NCBI RefSeq assembly: GCF_003711515.1
Contig: NW_021167080.1
Span: 2,377,394-2,441,393 of the forward strand
Source: Sodiomyces alkalinus F11
Lineage: Eukaryota > Ascomycota > Sordariomycetes > Glomerellales > Plectosphaerellaceae
Direction of reading: 5' to 3'
DNA length: 64,000 bases
Made by a program: the position numbers and the translations under genes. Of this stretch, positions 10,491 through 21,024 are shown piece by piece (the stretch's first letter is position 1; every line of letters starts with the position of its first letter). Below the pieces are notes generated by a model. It was not told where the DNA came from, searched no databases, and saw only the letters and a list, made by a program, of their open reading frames with translations.

Positions 10491-10564
10491 TGACTCAGGG
10501 GAGGCTCGATCTCCCGACCTTCAGTGTGTTAGACTGACGTGATAACCAACTACACCACCGAGCC
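10491..10564 (-). tRNA. tRNA-Val (anticodon AAC)
   Basis: On the minus strand the cloverleaf folds fully. The acceptor stem GGCTCGG pairs with CTGAGTC (two G-U pairs), with discriminator A. The D arm contains TAGTTGGTTA, and the anticodon stem TCAGT/ACTGA encloses the loop CTAACAC, giving anticodon AAC (valine). The T stem is GGGAG/CTCCC with loop ATCGAGC, so the usual T54 is A. No intron is present; 74 nt including the discriminator base. Confidence 0.93.
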
Positions 10565-10893
10565 AGCTGTGAACTTGTTGTATTTGGAAAGCCAGAGCTG
10601 ACTAATCTAGCCATTTCCAAGCCTCCCTAACCCACCTTCCCGCCTCTCAACCGCACTCCGCCCCTGCAGGAACGCTGCACAACGGTTCAACAAGGGTCTC
10701 CCTGTCCGCTATCTTATCACGCGGGCAACCCCGAGGCCCACCGTAGCTCCCTCCGATGACGACCATCGTCACTCCCGCGCAGCCTAATAATTACCGGGCA
10801 CCTACTCTTCCCCCTCTTCTAACCACAACAAACATACTCAATTCTCCAACACCATATTTAGTCTCGCCGAAACATCAACTTTTGTCGCCAACT
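10565..10893. promoter_or_regulatory. Promoter region of the aminopeptidase gene
   Basis: A C/T- and A-rich leader between the tRNA and the aminopeptidase ATG, with pyrimidine stretches near 10800-10830 as expected for a fungal 5' UTR. An in-frame upstream ATG at 10756 exists, but the signal peptide argues for the start at 10894. Confidence 0.5.
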
Positions 10894-12254
10894 ATGAAGA
10901 TCTCCAAGGCCACGGCTCTCTCGCTTCTGCTTCAGGCAGCTTCGGCTCGTTTCACCATCGAGAATGAAGCTGATAACGTTGTCCTGAACCCGAACGAGGT
11001 GGATCAACAGACATTCTTGATTGAGCTCGCTCCTGGAGATACCAGATGGGTGACAGAAGAGGAGAAATGGGAATTAAAACGCGTACGAGACTTCTTACCA
11101 TGGCTTTGGTCTTCCCACGGTTAACCTAGGCCCGTTACAGGATGGCAAGCGGTTCTTCGATATCACCGAGACGCAAGATCTCGGCTCCTTGCGGGTCCAG
11201 ACAAAGAGCTTTTTCCCGGAAAAGTGCGAGTACCAGGACACAGTCAGGCCCCTTCTCAAGGACCTGTCCAAGGACAACATCCAACGCCGGCTCGAGAAGT
11301 TTACCAGCTTCCACACGCGCTACTACAAGTCGGACTACGGTCGCAAGTCATCCGAGTGGCTCCTGTCGGAGATCAACTCCATCATCAAAGAGACTGGCGC
11401 GGACGAAGCGGGTGTCTACGCTGAGCCCTTCGCGCACTCATGGCCGCAGAGCTCCATCATTACCACTATCCCGGGCAAAACCAACAGCACGGTCGTGATC
11501 GGCGCGCACCAGGACTCGATCAACCTCTTCCTGCCGAGCATCCTGGGCGCGCCAGGGGCCGATGATGATGGCAGCGGATCCATGACCATTCTCGAAGTTT
11601 TCCGTGTCCTCCTGAGCAACGAGGAGGTGCTCAAGGGCGAGTCGGAGAACACGATTGAGTTCCACTGGTACAGCGCCGAGGAGGGCGGCTTGCTCGGAAG
11701 CCAGGCCATCTTCTCGCGGTACGAGCGGGACGGGAGGGATGTCAAGGCTATGCTTCAGCAGGATATGACGGGCTTCGTGCAGCGCACTCTCAATGCTGGC
11801 GAGCCCGAGAGCGTCGGCGTCGTCACGGACTACGTTGACGCGGGCTTGACCGACTTTATCAAGAAGGTTATCGTTGAGGTAAGCCTGACCACTAATTCCC
11901 CCCGCTCCTGCGCTCTCGTCCCGCCCACCGTTCGTCATTCGTCATTCGTCATTATTGCTTACATGTTTTTGTTTCTTGTAGTATTGCGACATCCCATACG
12001 TCGAGACAAAGTGCGGTTACGCGTGCTCCGACCATGCCTCAGCCAGCAAGGCCGGATACCCTTCGGCGTTCGTCATCGAGAGTGCATTTGAGTACTCGGA
12101 CAACCATATCCACACCACGGAGGACCTGATCAAGTATCTGTCGTTCGACCACATGCTGGAGCATGCCAAGATGACTCTTGGTCTCGTCTACGAGCTTGGC
12201 TTCACCGACTTCGCCGCTCTAGAGACCGAGGCTGTCATCTCCGAGGAGCTGTAA
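10894..12254 (+). CDS. Secreted leucine aminopeptidase, M28 family
   Basis: Three exons: 10894-11082, 11141-11878 and 11982-12254; 399 aa, the normal length for fungal Lap1-type enzymes. The start at 10894 gives a signal peptide ([18 protein letters not shown]). A propeptide follows, then the M28E catalytic domain. Dinuclear zinc ligands and catalytic residues are visible: His186/Asp188 (GAHQDS), the Asp of GADDDGSG (about 205), Glu243/Glu244 (YSAEEGG), Asp271 (QQDMTGF) and His353 (DNHIHTTED). Cys320 and Cys324 (KCGYACSD) form the conserved disulfide. It removes N-terminal hydrophobic residues from peptides outside the cell. Both introns are phase 0. Confidence 0.95.
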
Positions 12255-12910
12255 ATGGTGTCCGGGATAGATGCGTTGGGGCATTCAGCGAGAGTATGCA
12301 TTTTTACATTGCATGTATATTTGTTTTTTTGTTTCTCCTGTTTGGTCTGTGTCTGACTTTCCACGGCTTTTGCATTGGTTATGGTGGCTTAAGAATAAAC
12401 TTATGGTTTACATGATTTCTTGAAATCTGGATATAGATAAGATCATTGAGATGTCAGGCAGGCCAGTTCATTATGGGTCATTTCTGATGTTATCTTTCCG
12501 TGCAGCATAGGAAGGTAGTTATATGTCTTAAATCCGAATACAGCTACAACGGATGGTCGTGTGAATGAGGAGCTATAGCGAACGAATGAAGTTGCCTGAT
12601 CCATATGGAATGCTTATGTAAGCTGATACCCTTTTCAAACGCCACAACGGTAGGAGTACAGTGGGGGAAGGAACGTTCGTTCGGATAGAGTTCTCCAACT
12701 CCATGGAGGCCTACGATACGATGTACCTACGTTTTTCTACCTACCTTATGTTTTGCTGATGATGTCGTGTAATTAATTGGTCCCGTGGTTGCCTGTTAAT
12801 AATTCTCTCCCAACACGTTTCGCTCATCTCAAGCAGTTTGCTCAACAGAACAACTATTCGTACTTTCTTTCCTCTTCTGGTTCCTTCCTGCCTCCTGCCT
12901 CCTGCCTGCA
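12255..12910. other. Intergenic, aminopeptidase to DSP gene
   Basis: The 3' flank of the aminopeptidase gene and the promoter of the phosphatase gene. It contains GTACCTACG and CTACCTACCTTATG motifs near 12720-12750. No gene is seen. Confidence 0.4.
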
Positions 12911-13915
12911 ATGCAACAGCTCATATCTCCAGGCATCTCCTCTGCGACGGCTACGGCGCCGTATACGCAGAGGCCACCCAGTCCACCTCACATCCACATA
13001 CCTCTCTATACATATCGGGACATGATATTCCTACCGTCAAACGCCAATCTTGCGGCCCTAGGCCTCACGCAAGATGACATGTCCGTCATAACGGACGGCT
13101 ACACGCCTCAAATGGCAGACAATGATCCCACCGTCTCCTGGTCATATGAAAGCCGCCGCAGCGCTCAGCGCATTCTCGATTGGCTCTACCTTGGACCGTC
13201 ATCCGCTGCCCGCGACCTCGATTTTCTTAAGAAGGAGGAAATCACCATGGTCCTCGCCATCCGCTACGCCGTCGACGGCTGCGCCCGCGCCATGTCCTTC
13301 CTCAACGTAGGGTTCACGCCCGCGACGCGGGACCTCGGCATCGCGGTCGAATGCGTCGAAGTGAAGAGCGCCCACCACCTCGCCGCGGCGTTCCCTGCCA
13401 TCATCCGCAAGATCAACGACCACATCCTCGCCTTCCACCGCCAGCCTGACATGGGGCCTATTGCACCCCCGGGCGGTGTCTCGGCGCGCCCCTCCCGCGG
13501 CCGGGTCCTCGTCGTCTGCGAGACGGGCAATGAGCGCTCCGGAACGGTCGTGGCGGCCTATCTCATGGCCATGTTCAACGTCGGGGTCGTCGAGGCGATT
13601 TGCTTTCTCAACATTCACCGCCTTTCCGCCTCCTTGACGGCGGAGCCGAAGCACTTGCTTACCGCTTGGGAGGATATCCTCAAGGCCGAGAGAGTGGTTT
13701 CTGCGTCGCAACTAGACATCCAGCAGCGCGGTTCTTCCGGTACTGCTTCCGCTTCCGTCTCGCGGAAGCGGAGTATCGGAGCTACCTTTGACGACGATGA
13801 GGATGTTGCTATGCAGGAGAACCAGCTGGCGACGCAGGACGACCGCCAGAGATTCGGTTGCAGAACTTTCACGCCTTTTGCCGACACTAGCGACGATAAC
13901 ATGGCCATGATGTGA
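12911..13915 (+). CDS. Atypical dual-specificity phosphatase-like protein
   Basis: A single exon of 334 aa; an in-frame ATG at 13022 (residue 38) is an alternative start. The DSP fold runs from about residue 84 (QRILDWLYLGPSSAARDLDFLKKE) to about 250. The signature is VVCETGNERSG, with Cys203 and Arg209 in the CX5R spacing, but the residue before Cys is Val rather than the usual His. The fold, the helix after the P-loop (AAYLMAMFNVGVVEAICFLN) and the final WEDIL helix agree with tyrosine/dual-specificity phosphatases. The C-terminus is low-complexity and acidic. It resembles proteins annotated in Sordariomycetes as FMI2-like; I am not sure of that name. It may be a weak enzyme or a phosphate-group binder. 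Confidence 0.8.
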   Translation: MQQLISPGISSATATAPYTQRPPSPPHIHIPLYTYRDMIFLPSNANLAALGLTQDDMSVITDGYTPQMADNDPTVSWSYESRRSAQRILDWLYLGPSSAARDLDFLKKEEITMVLAIRYAVDGCARAMSFLNVGFTPATRDLGIAVECVEVKSAHHLAAAFPAIIRKINDHILAFHRQPDMGPIAPPGGVSARPSRGRVLVVCETGNERSGTVVAAYLMAMFNVGVVEAICFLNIHRLSASLTAEPKHLLTAWEDILKAERVVSASQLDIQQRGSSGTASASVSRKRSIGATFDDDEDVAMQENQLATQDDRQRFGCRTFTPFADTSDDNMAMM

Positions 13916-15033
13916 AGGGCTTTTTGGCCCACTCGTCTGTATTAATGACTTTCCCCAAAATGGGTTTACTATGACCATTATGACGAAGGAGCAGGGCGTG
14001 ATTCGGAGTCGTCAAGGCATTGCTTTTTTTGCTATTAGCAAAGGTTTTCTTTTTCTTTTGTTCCTTTCTCTTTTGCTAGGAGTTGGACGGATGGAATATG
14101 ATAGTCGGATTCCGGTATTGAAAACGAATTAATGCCTGATAACGGACGGCTTGCGGTGATACCCGACTTCGCTACAACAGCATTGCACTGCATCCTCTAG
14201 AGTATCGTATTTGGCTTTTTAGAAGGTAGCTGCCACGGGTAACCATAATCATTAATGCAAGTCTCATGATAATGGTTCGGTGTTGTCGGACAATACTCTA
14301 CAGAGAGGTCTGTTCCGTGTTCTTGACCTAGTATAACCCGGCCATCACGTTGCTTGGATGACTTACATCGACCTTGGGCTATGTAAGGTACCCACAGGAA
14401 CTTCCTGTCCAATGGCCCAGCGTTTTGCATGTAGCAATCTGAGGGTAGTGGTGTGATGATACCGAGTTCTGCTCCCATAACATTGTCTTTGGATTATGTT
14501 GGGAACCCTCAAAGAGTTCCGTTGTTTGCGGAGTTGTTCCTCTATTACTGTGACAATAGTATTTGATAGTGATACCACTCACCTGATATTGATGTTGCTA
14601 TTATAAATATGCCAGATGCGTTAGGCAGGGGCATACACGAAAGAGCCGGCGACTTGGGGATATTGAGCACAGAATAGTATAGAACATTAAACCCATATGA
14701 TATGCCTAGAGACCAAGACCCGGCGCAGGTAGAGCAGAGATATCTAGACCTGGACTTAGAAGGGGGAGAAGAGAACAGGCATAGGAGAGGTGAATGTTGC
14801 AATGATGAGCTAATGGAGTAGAAGCTGCGTGAAGAGTTGGAACTTGACAGTGTGTGTAGAGGTGCCTTGGGGGGTTAGCACAGACGTTGGCCGGTAAACC
14901 ACCGGTTAAGCTCTTGCCTTGATATCTTGAGTTAATATGGAAGTTGCGCACCTTCCTTATATGCAAACTACACGCTCTTACCCTCCTATATTGCCTCCAT
15001 AACTATATCCAGGAGTAAGAGAACAACACGCAC

Positions 15034-15059
15034 CGGGCTATATAGCTGCCTATAGCCCG
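15034..15059. repeat. Perfect 9-bp inverted repeat (hairpin)
   Basis: CGGGCTATA (15034-15042) and TATAGCCCG (15051-15059) are exact reverse complements separated by 8 bases, about 60 bp upstream of the first copy of the duplicated start exon. Confidence 0.85.
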
Positions 15060-15121
15060 CGTTGCCAACTTCACCATCATACAAACAACAGCATAATACC
15101 CACAAAACGCGCGACAACAAC

Positions 15122-15140
15122 ATGGCTTCCTCTGGCAAGT
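15122..15140 (+). repeat. Upstream near-copy of the start exon, with GC donor
   Basis: ATGGCTTCCTCTGGCAAGT here closely matches ATGGCTTCCACTGGTAAGT at 15260-15278, differing at 2 of 19 positions. Splicing after the 13th base into the acceptor at 15337 would give MASS-DSPG in frame, but with a GC donor in place of GT. Confidence 0.7.
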
Positions 15141-15247
15141 GATTATCCGTTTATTTGATTCCACAGGTGTCTAATACACATATAGCCACTATCTTGCCCA
15201 ACAGGCAAGACGAAAGAGCTCTGCGTCGTCGTCGTGATAGACAGTGG

Positions 15248-16779
15248 ATGAGGATGCTTATGGCTTCCACTGGTAAGTGAATAAATAACCAGCACATATG
15301 TTAACGATGCGCGCAACTAACACCCTTGACAACAAAGACTCTCCAGGAAGCCCTATGGATGACAGGGAACGTCTGAAGAGAAAGCTCATTGCCTATTTTC
15401 CAGAGATGGCCACCGGAACTGTGGGCTCTTTCTTTGATCGGCCGCAGTACCAGCCAGGCAATAGACCTATCGATTACTGGAACAAGCTGACTTTGACTGC
15501 GCAATGGATCCTCATCAAAACAACCTCCGACGGCCCTGGCACGGGCGTCGCGATTGCCTGGGTTGAGCAACTTGGCCTGCCCCGCGAGGACTTGTATCAG
15601 TTCTTCAAGATATACCTGCGCTATTTGAGGGCCTACTTGAGGGCCAAAACAAGAATCTACGAGAAATATGCGGATGAGGCCCTGCAGCTATTCACCACTT
15701 TGGACGATATCACGGAGCTCCATCGAACACCTCTCCCGACTGACCTCGTCACAGACGAGGATATCAACAGGGCGATTTCCTACCTCGAGAAAATCAACAA
15801 TCGCACGCACATCGAAGGTGTGCGCAAATGGGCCGGCCCCAGAGGTGATTTCATCTACCTCCCCTTCGAGGAACAAATCTGGGTCTTTTTCGGGATGCGC
15901 CATGACTGGGAGGCAGCATTGACCGGTGGAATCGACGTTCATCCGGACCTCTACTTGGGTGGGGGCCCTCTGGCGCCAACCCCCATTGAAGAGGGATTCG
16001 ACTTCTACGGGGAAGCCAACGGCGGAGAGACGTTCGGCCGTCAAGAGGAATCCACCCAAGAAGAAGAATCCTCCCAGTTGCCGCGCCGCATCCGAGAAGC
16101 AGGAGCTCGCATCAAACCGAACGAGGGTGGCATTCGCCCGGTTGAATATATCGATCCCCGCCTTCTATACAAGGAGCCCGTGGACGAACTAGGCCACCGC
16201 CTGGTGTTCAGAGCAGAGGAGCAGATAGTCTCCCGCGAAGCCCCCAAGGATGAAGGAGCGAGAGAGGAGAGCAAAGTGGAGGCTCCGACGAATTTTTTGA
16301 CCGCCATGCGTCAAGACAAGCTGTTCGGTTCACCCATTGGCCAGACCCTCGCTAAACAAGACCCCGAGAAGAGCAACGGCGCAGGAGGAGAGAGCGACGA
16401 GTCCGACGAGAGTCCCAAGAATTTGTACCGCGAGCGTCAAGAGAAGTTGTTCAGTGGTGACTTTAGCAACCTATGCGAGGACGAAGACGACGACGACTAT
16501 GCTCCCTCCAAAAGGCGACGTTTTAGCCAGGGGAAGCGCGGCACGAGCCAGAGATCTGGAGACAGCAGCCGTGGCGCCCGCCGTGGCCGCTACCGCAGAT
16601 CTGATGTCCAGACTGAGCCCGTATCCAGAGGTCGGGGAGGTCGGGGAAGGGGACGCGGTCGACCCCGTGGTTCGCGAAACAGAGTCTCGGCAGGTTCTAA
16701 GGGTGACCATGCCACGAACACTCAAGCGCGATATTTTCCTAGTGACCCCCTCGGTGGCAATGAGCGTCCTGAAGGTTAG
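15248..16779 (+). CDS. Orphan basic protein with RGG/AT-hook-like tail
   Basis: The proposed model is exon 1 15248-15272 and exon 2 15338-16779, joined in phase 1 (MRMLMAST then DSPGSPMDDRERLKRK), 488 aa. The intron has a clear GTAAGT donor and a CTAAC branch-like site. A frame can also be opened at 15298, but that ATG lies inside the intron. No known domain is recognised. Residues ~15-210 look helical and folded (IAWVEQLGLPREDLYQFFKIY; FEEQIWVFFGMRHDWEA). Residues ~230-400 are disordered and contain two copies of a RQ(D/E)KLF motif. The C-terminus is Arg/Gly-rich with GRGRGRPRGSR, an AT-hook/RGG-like sequence, suggesting nuclear DNA or RNA binding (inference). An alternative first exon lies at 15122. 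Confidence 0.65.
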
Positions 16780-17777
16780 CAAGCTGAGGGCGGCCAAGCC
16801 AAACCTCAGCAAATCCAAGTTGAACTGATGAAGCGCGATTGTGAAGCCGAGAAGGAGACAGAACAAGGCCACGGAATAGGGTTCTGACCGGTTGGGCGTT
16901 ACGGAACTCGCTTTTGACGAGCTAACTACTGGTTTGCTTTTTCTTCGCCATGAATGTGGCCTCACGGTATTGCAGGGAACATGGCGCATAAGGAAACGGG
17001 AGGGAGAGACAGACCCTTTGATAATGCTAAGAGGCTTTGCATTTGGATGAGGTCTCCATTCGGCTTTTGGGTGGTTGGCTTTTCGAGAAGAGAGAACACT
17101 TGGGTTGCCTGTGAAGCCAGCCCTAACCAACATGGACTGGGCAGCTGAGAGGTGTCGTCTGGGTTCGTTGCTCTAGATCTACGAGGAGAAAACAGTAGCT
17201 TAGCTTGAGAACGAAATGGCACAGATTGACCTACAATAACAAGTTTGTGAGAGGGAACTTGGTCAAGAGACGATCATTCCTTCAACATATGAAGTTGAGA
17301 TTTACCTTTATGCTTACTAATATTCTGGGTGACGTCCATGTCTCGGTTTCCTGCTCCAACGGCCCATGAAGTGTGGGGTCCTGGTACCTTTCCAGGTCGA
17401 CAGGCCCACATGCATCCGTGTGGAGTACCTCCTGATCATTACAGTGTACCCAGGCCAGGTACGGAGTGCTCGCAGACTCTATGCCCGTTGAAGGTTGTAC
17501 CTGGGACTAGGACCTTCTTAGGACAATGACAATACTGGCAGCAACCAACTTCGTAATTAGCTGTTAATCCATCCCAGACATCTCACACATTCGGCTCGAC
17601 AAACCTCCTTCTTCTGCCCGTGTCTGGTCCACCGAGCCCGAATCCCTGCTGACAATCGGCCAGTACAGCTGAACACTTCTGGAGCTATCCCAACGGCAAG
17701 GTCCAGCGTTGCGACGTCCTCCCCCCGATCGCCCACTTCCATCGGCCCGTCGTCCGTCGCGAAGAATCCCAACCGCC
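16780..17777. other. Intergenic, orphan gene to END3
   Basis: The 3' flank of the orphan gene and the END3 promoter. It contains GTACC/CCAGG-type repeats at about 17380-17520 (GGTACCT, GTACCC, GGTACGGAG, GTACCTGG). No gene with a recognisable product is seen. Confidence 0.4.
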
Positions 17778-19138
17778 ATGGCGCCCCGAATTGAGCCCCA
17801 GGAAGTTGAAACTTACTGGAACATCTTCGCGACGCGGTCCGGCGGAAGCAAATACCTGACGGGGGAACAAGCTGCTCCGGTTCTTAAGAACAGCGGCCTC
17901 AGCGATATTCAGCTCGAACGGGTTTGGGATCTTGCAGATATCGACAACGATGGGAACCTCGACTTTGAAGAATTCTGCGTAGCCATGCGCATTATCTTTG
18001 ATATTCTGAATGGCGTAGGGCGAAATCCTCATCTCCGACCCCTTTTGAGTCCTACGCATGAATGGTGACGGGGCTGACGCAGTTGCTGCTAGGAATATGC
18101 CGACGTCCCCACGATTATCCCCGATTGGCTCGTCCCCGAGTCAAAAGCCCATCTTATACAGGCCAGCAAAGCTCTCACTGGAAATCAACCTCAGTTTGAG
18201 CAGGTGGACGACGACTCGGATACACCGGGCCTCAAAGATGGCTTCGATTGGTACATGAGCCCACAGGACAAGGCCAAATACGAAGCGATATACCTGGAGA
18301 ACCGCGACATGCGAGGCGAAATATCATGTAAGCGACAGAACACAAACCGTTCCTCTACGGCATGAGCAACGCAGAGCTAACTTGGGGAATTCTTCTTCCT
18401 CTCTCCGCAGTTGAATCACTCCAAGATCTCTACGAATCCCTCGATGTCCCGGACACGGACATCCGGTCCGCGTGGAATCTCATCAACCCTTCGGCCGGCT
18501 CCACCATCAACAAGGACGCATGCCTTGCCTTTCTCCATATCCTGAACAACCGCCACGAGGGCTACCGAATTCCCCGGACAGTGCCCGCCTCCCTGCGAGC
18601 GAGCTTCGAGAGGAACAAGATCGACTATCAGCTCGACAGCAACCGACCGGGCGCCTCGCGCTGGGCGACCAAGGCCGACGATTCGACCGCCACGGGCCGT
18701 AAGACCAAGTTCGGGGACCAGTACCTGACCCGTCTGGGCCGCAGCGGGTTCAAGTCGAGCGGCACCGACTTCGGCTCGGCGGCGAAGATAGACGCCGAGT
18801 GGGACGAGGTCCGGCTGAAGCGGCAGCTCCAGGAGTTGGAAGAGAAGATCGCGCGGGTGGAGGCCGACGTGGAGCGGAAGAAGGGCGGCAAGCGCGACTC
18901 CAGGCCGGCCCTCGTCAAGCGCGAACTTGAGCAGCTGCTCGACTACAAGCGCAAGGAGCTGCGAGAGCTCGAGGAAGGTTCCGGGAAGAGCAAGGTCGGA
19001 AGCAGCCTCAAGGGCATCCAGGAGGACCTGCAGACGGTGCGCGAACAGGTCGAAGGTCTCGAGTCTCATCTGAGCTCAAGAAATCAGGTGCTGGAGCAGC
19101 TACGGAGAGAGATCGAAGACGAGAGGGCGAGCAGGTGA
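17778..19138 (+). CDS. END3: Endocytosis protein End3 (EH-domain protein)
   Basis: Three exons: 17778-18014, 18093-18327 and 18411-19138; 399 aa, matching fungal End3. An N-terminal EH domain (residues ~8-100) contains a full EF-hand loop, [12 protein letters not shown] (54-65). A second EH-like domain follows (about 130-225: [20 protein letters not shown] and [16 protein letters not shown] across the splice junction). The last ~150 residues form a long coiled coil ([21 protein letters not shown] and following). End3 works with Pan1 and Sla1 at cortical actin patches in endocytosis. Splice sites were fixed by the conserved [20 protein letters not shown] segment. Convergent with the AMID-like gene. 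Confidence 0.96.
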
Positions 19139-19512
19139 GGCGCGAGGCGTGAGCGACGGGAATAAGACACCCCGTAAAAGACGAGACGAGAACATGCCCT
19201 TTAATACAGTCACTTTTGTATACAGAAACTTTTATTCAGCATGTTTATTGAGGGTGAACGGTGGAATCGTCGCATGTACCCCTTTTTTACCCTGTTTTAC
19301 GGCTGCATGTAATAAAAGACGATGGGTGGGGTTCGTATTAATGGGCACTCGGTGAACGGGGTAGGTAAATGGAGAGATGCATTTCTGGAAGCACATTTGC
19401 CATGCCTGATCGACGAACGCTATACTTGACTTCTTAGCTCTAAGAAGTTTCCCTTGTTTTCTTTCTTTTCTTTCTTTTCTTTCTTTCCTTTCTTCCCTGA
19501 CAGCCCTTTCCA
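19139..19512. other. Convergent intergenic region with pyrimidine tract
   Basis: The 3' flanks of END3 (+) and the AMID-like gene (-). A T/C tract built on TTTCTTTC units runs from about 19453 to 19498. No gene is seen. Confidence 0.5.
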
Positions 19513-21024
19513 TTACCATTGGGATCCGCTAACAAACTTGGGCAAGGACTCGGTTGCCAAGGTACGTCCCTTTATGAACCAAACGGCCAGTGACGGTGTG
19601 CTAACAATGCCCAGTCGACCAACGCCGCGGTTGGGGCCCGTGGTGCAGAGGAGCACATCAAACGGCATGCCCTTGGCGACCTGTTGCCGCTTGCCTTGGA
19701 GCGCGAGCTCGACATTCTTCGCAACACCCGCTGCCTACACATACGACTGAGGTCAGCATTACAGCCTCGAGATGGATAGCAAGTTATGAAAAGAAAAAAA
19801 GAAAGAAATCGAAAAGAGAATGAAAAAAGAAAAGAAAAAGCAAAGCTTACCTGCTTGTTGGTGATGGGGAACGATGCCTTGGGCACTGAGACGAGGTCAC
19901 CGCAGGCCCAGACGTTCTCGTAACCGCGGACACGGAGGCACTCGTCCACGACAACATACTTTCTCTCGTTCAACAGCCCCGGATCTATGTAGTCCGAGTT
20001 GGGCACCAACCCGACGGTAGAGAGGTACAGGTCCGTCGCGAGAATCTCGCCATCGGATAAGTTGACCTCAGTACGACCGTTCGGTAGCGACGAGACGGTT
20101 TCGGCCTTGACGCCCTTTCGGATAACGACGCCGAGGTTGACGAGTTCCCGTTCGGCAGCTGCCGCGAGCGAGTCCCCGCCGAGGACCTGCTGATCGGCCG
20201 ATACGAGGATGACCTCCTTTTCCTTGCCGTAATGGAAGGCGATCTCGGCGCTGACTTCTACACCCGTGGGGCCGGCACCAACGACGACGATATGGCGTGC
20301 CGACTGGACACGTTCGCTCGTTGCACGCAGGGTGGCGAGGGTTTTCTCGTGGTTGCCTGTGTCTTTCCAGGGAACGTCGTTGGAGGGACTGCGGGCGCCG
20401 GTGGCAAGGACCAAAAAGTCGTAGGACAAGGTCCTTGGACCGGTTAATGTGTCGACGTCAAGCGTACGAGCATCTGCATCCAGGTTCGAGGCCGTACCCA
20501 GGACGAACTCGTTGCTGTCTTTGGGGTACTGCGCCAAGCCAGGTTCGATGGGCTGGAAGAGCTGTTCTTCCTTGAAGTGTCCTGGGATGATACCGCGGAC
20601 AGAGGCGATGTTCCAGAAGAAGTGACTAGTCTGAGGAGACAGGATTAAAGGCAAGCCCTATTAGTACCGGGGCTGTATTATCCAGGGGAAACTTGCTTCG
20701 TGAGACCTGTCCTATGCGGAAGAATTGATTGGGTTCTACGCTGCTGCGCGCATATCCTCGTCAAGCCCCTTATCCCAGGGTCCAGTTCGCGGCTGTATAA
20801 CGTCTCTCCCAACCTTATCGTAGTCCCATTGCAGCCAAAATCGGCCACCCTTGAGGGGAGGATGTGTGAAGCATGGGAGTTGCGATGCTTTCTCTTACCT
20901 TCGAAACAAGAATGACCTTCAGGTCAGGCACTTGCTGTCGCGTATACTTGAGCAACCGATGGGTAACCTGCAGACCCCCATAGGAGCCACCGACAACGAC
21001 GACTGTCTTGACCATCTCGACCAT
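19513..21024 (-). CDS. AIF/AMID-type FAD-dependent oxidoreductase
   Basis: Three exons on the minus strand: 20899-21024, 19851-20630 and 19513-19734; 375 aa. It starts MVEMVKTVVVVGGSYGG: the Rossmann FAD-binding motif lies right at the N-terminus. The open frame extends further upstream only through a TTG, so ATG 21024 (or 21015) is the start. A second Rossmann motif, VVVGAGPTGVEVSAE (residues ~157-171), binds NAD(P)H. ATGAR (118-122) and YENVWACGDLV are the other Pyr_redox_2 signatures. The family includes apoptosis-inducing factor-like AMID and the ferroptosis suppressor FSP1, NAD(P)H:quinone reductases of mitochondria or lipid-droplet surfaces. The last exon, reaching ...SLPKFVSGSQW, was deduced by frame. 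It is divergent from the ACBP gene. Confidence 0.9.

Larger units (their letters stand above)
13916..15247. other. Unassigned 1.3 kb region, AT-richer
   Basis: No gene could be assigned with confidence. On the minus strand, two frames around 14802-14585 and 14550-14363 could be joined across a GTGAGT...CACAG intron, but the product has no recognisable feature. The 3' part holds a hairpin (15034-15059) and an extra copy of the start exon of the downstream gene (15122-15140). Composition differs from the flanking GC-rich genes, so a decayed element is possible. Confidence 0.35.

Noticed and set aside
15298..15337. ATG at 15298 as the start of the orphan RGG gene
   Set aside because: A GTAAGT donor at 15273, a CTAAC branch-like site and an AAG acceptor at 15337 place this ATG inside an intron.
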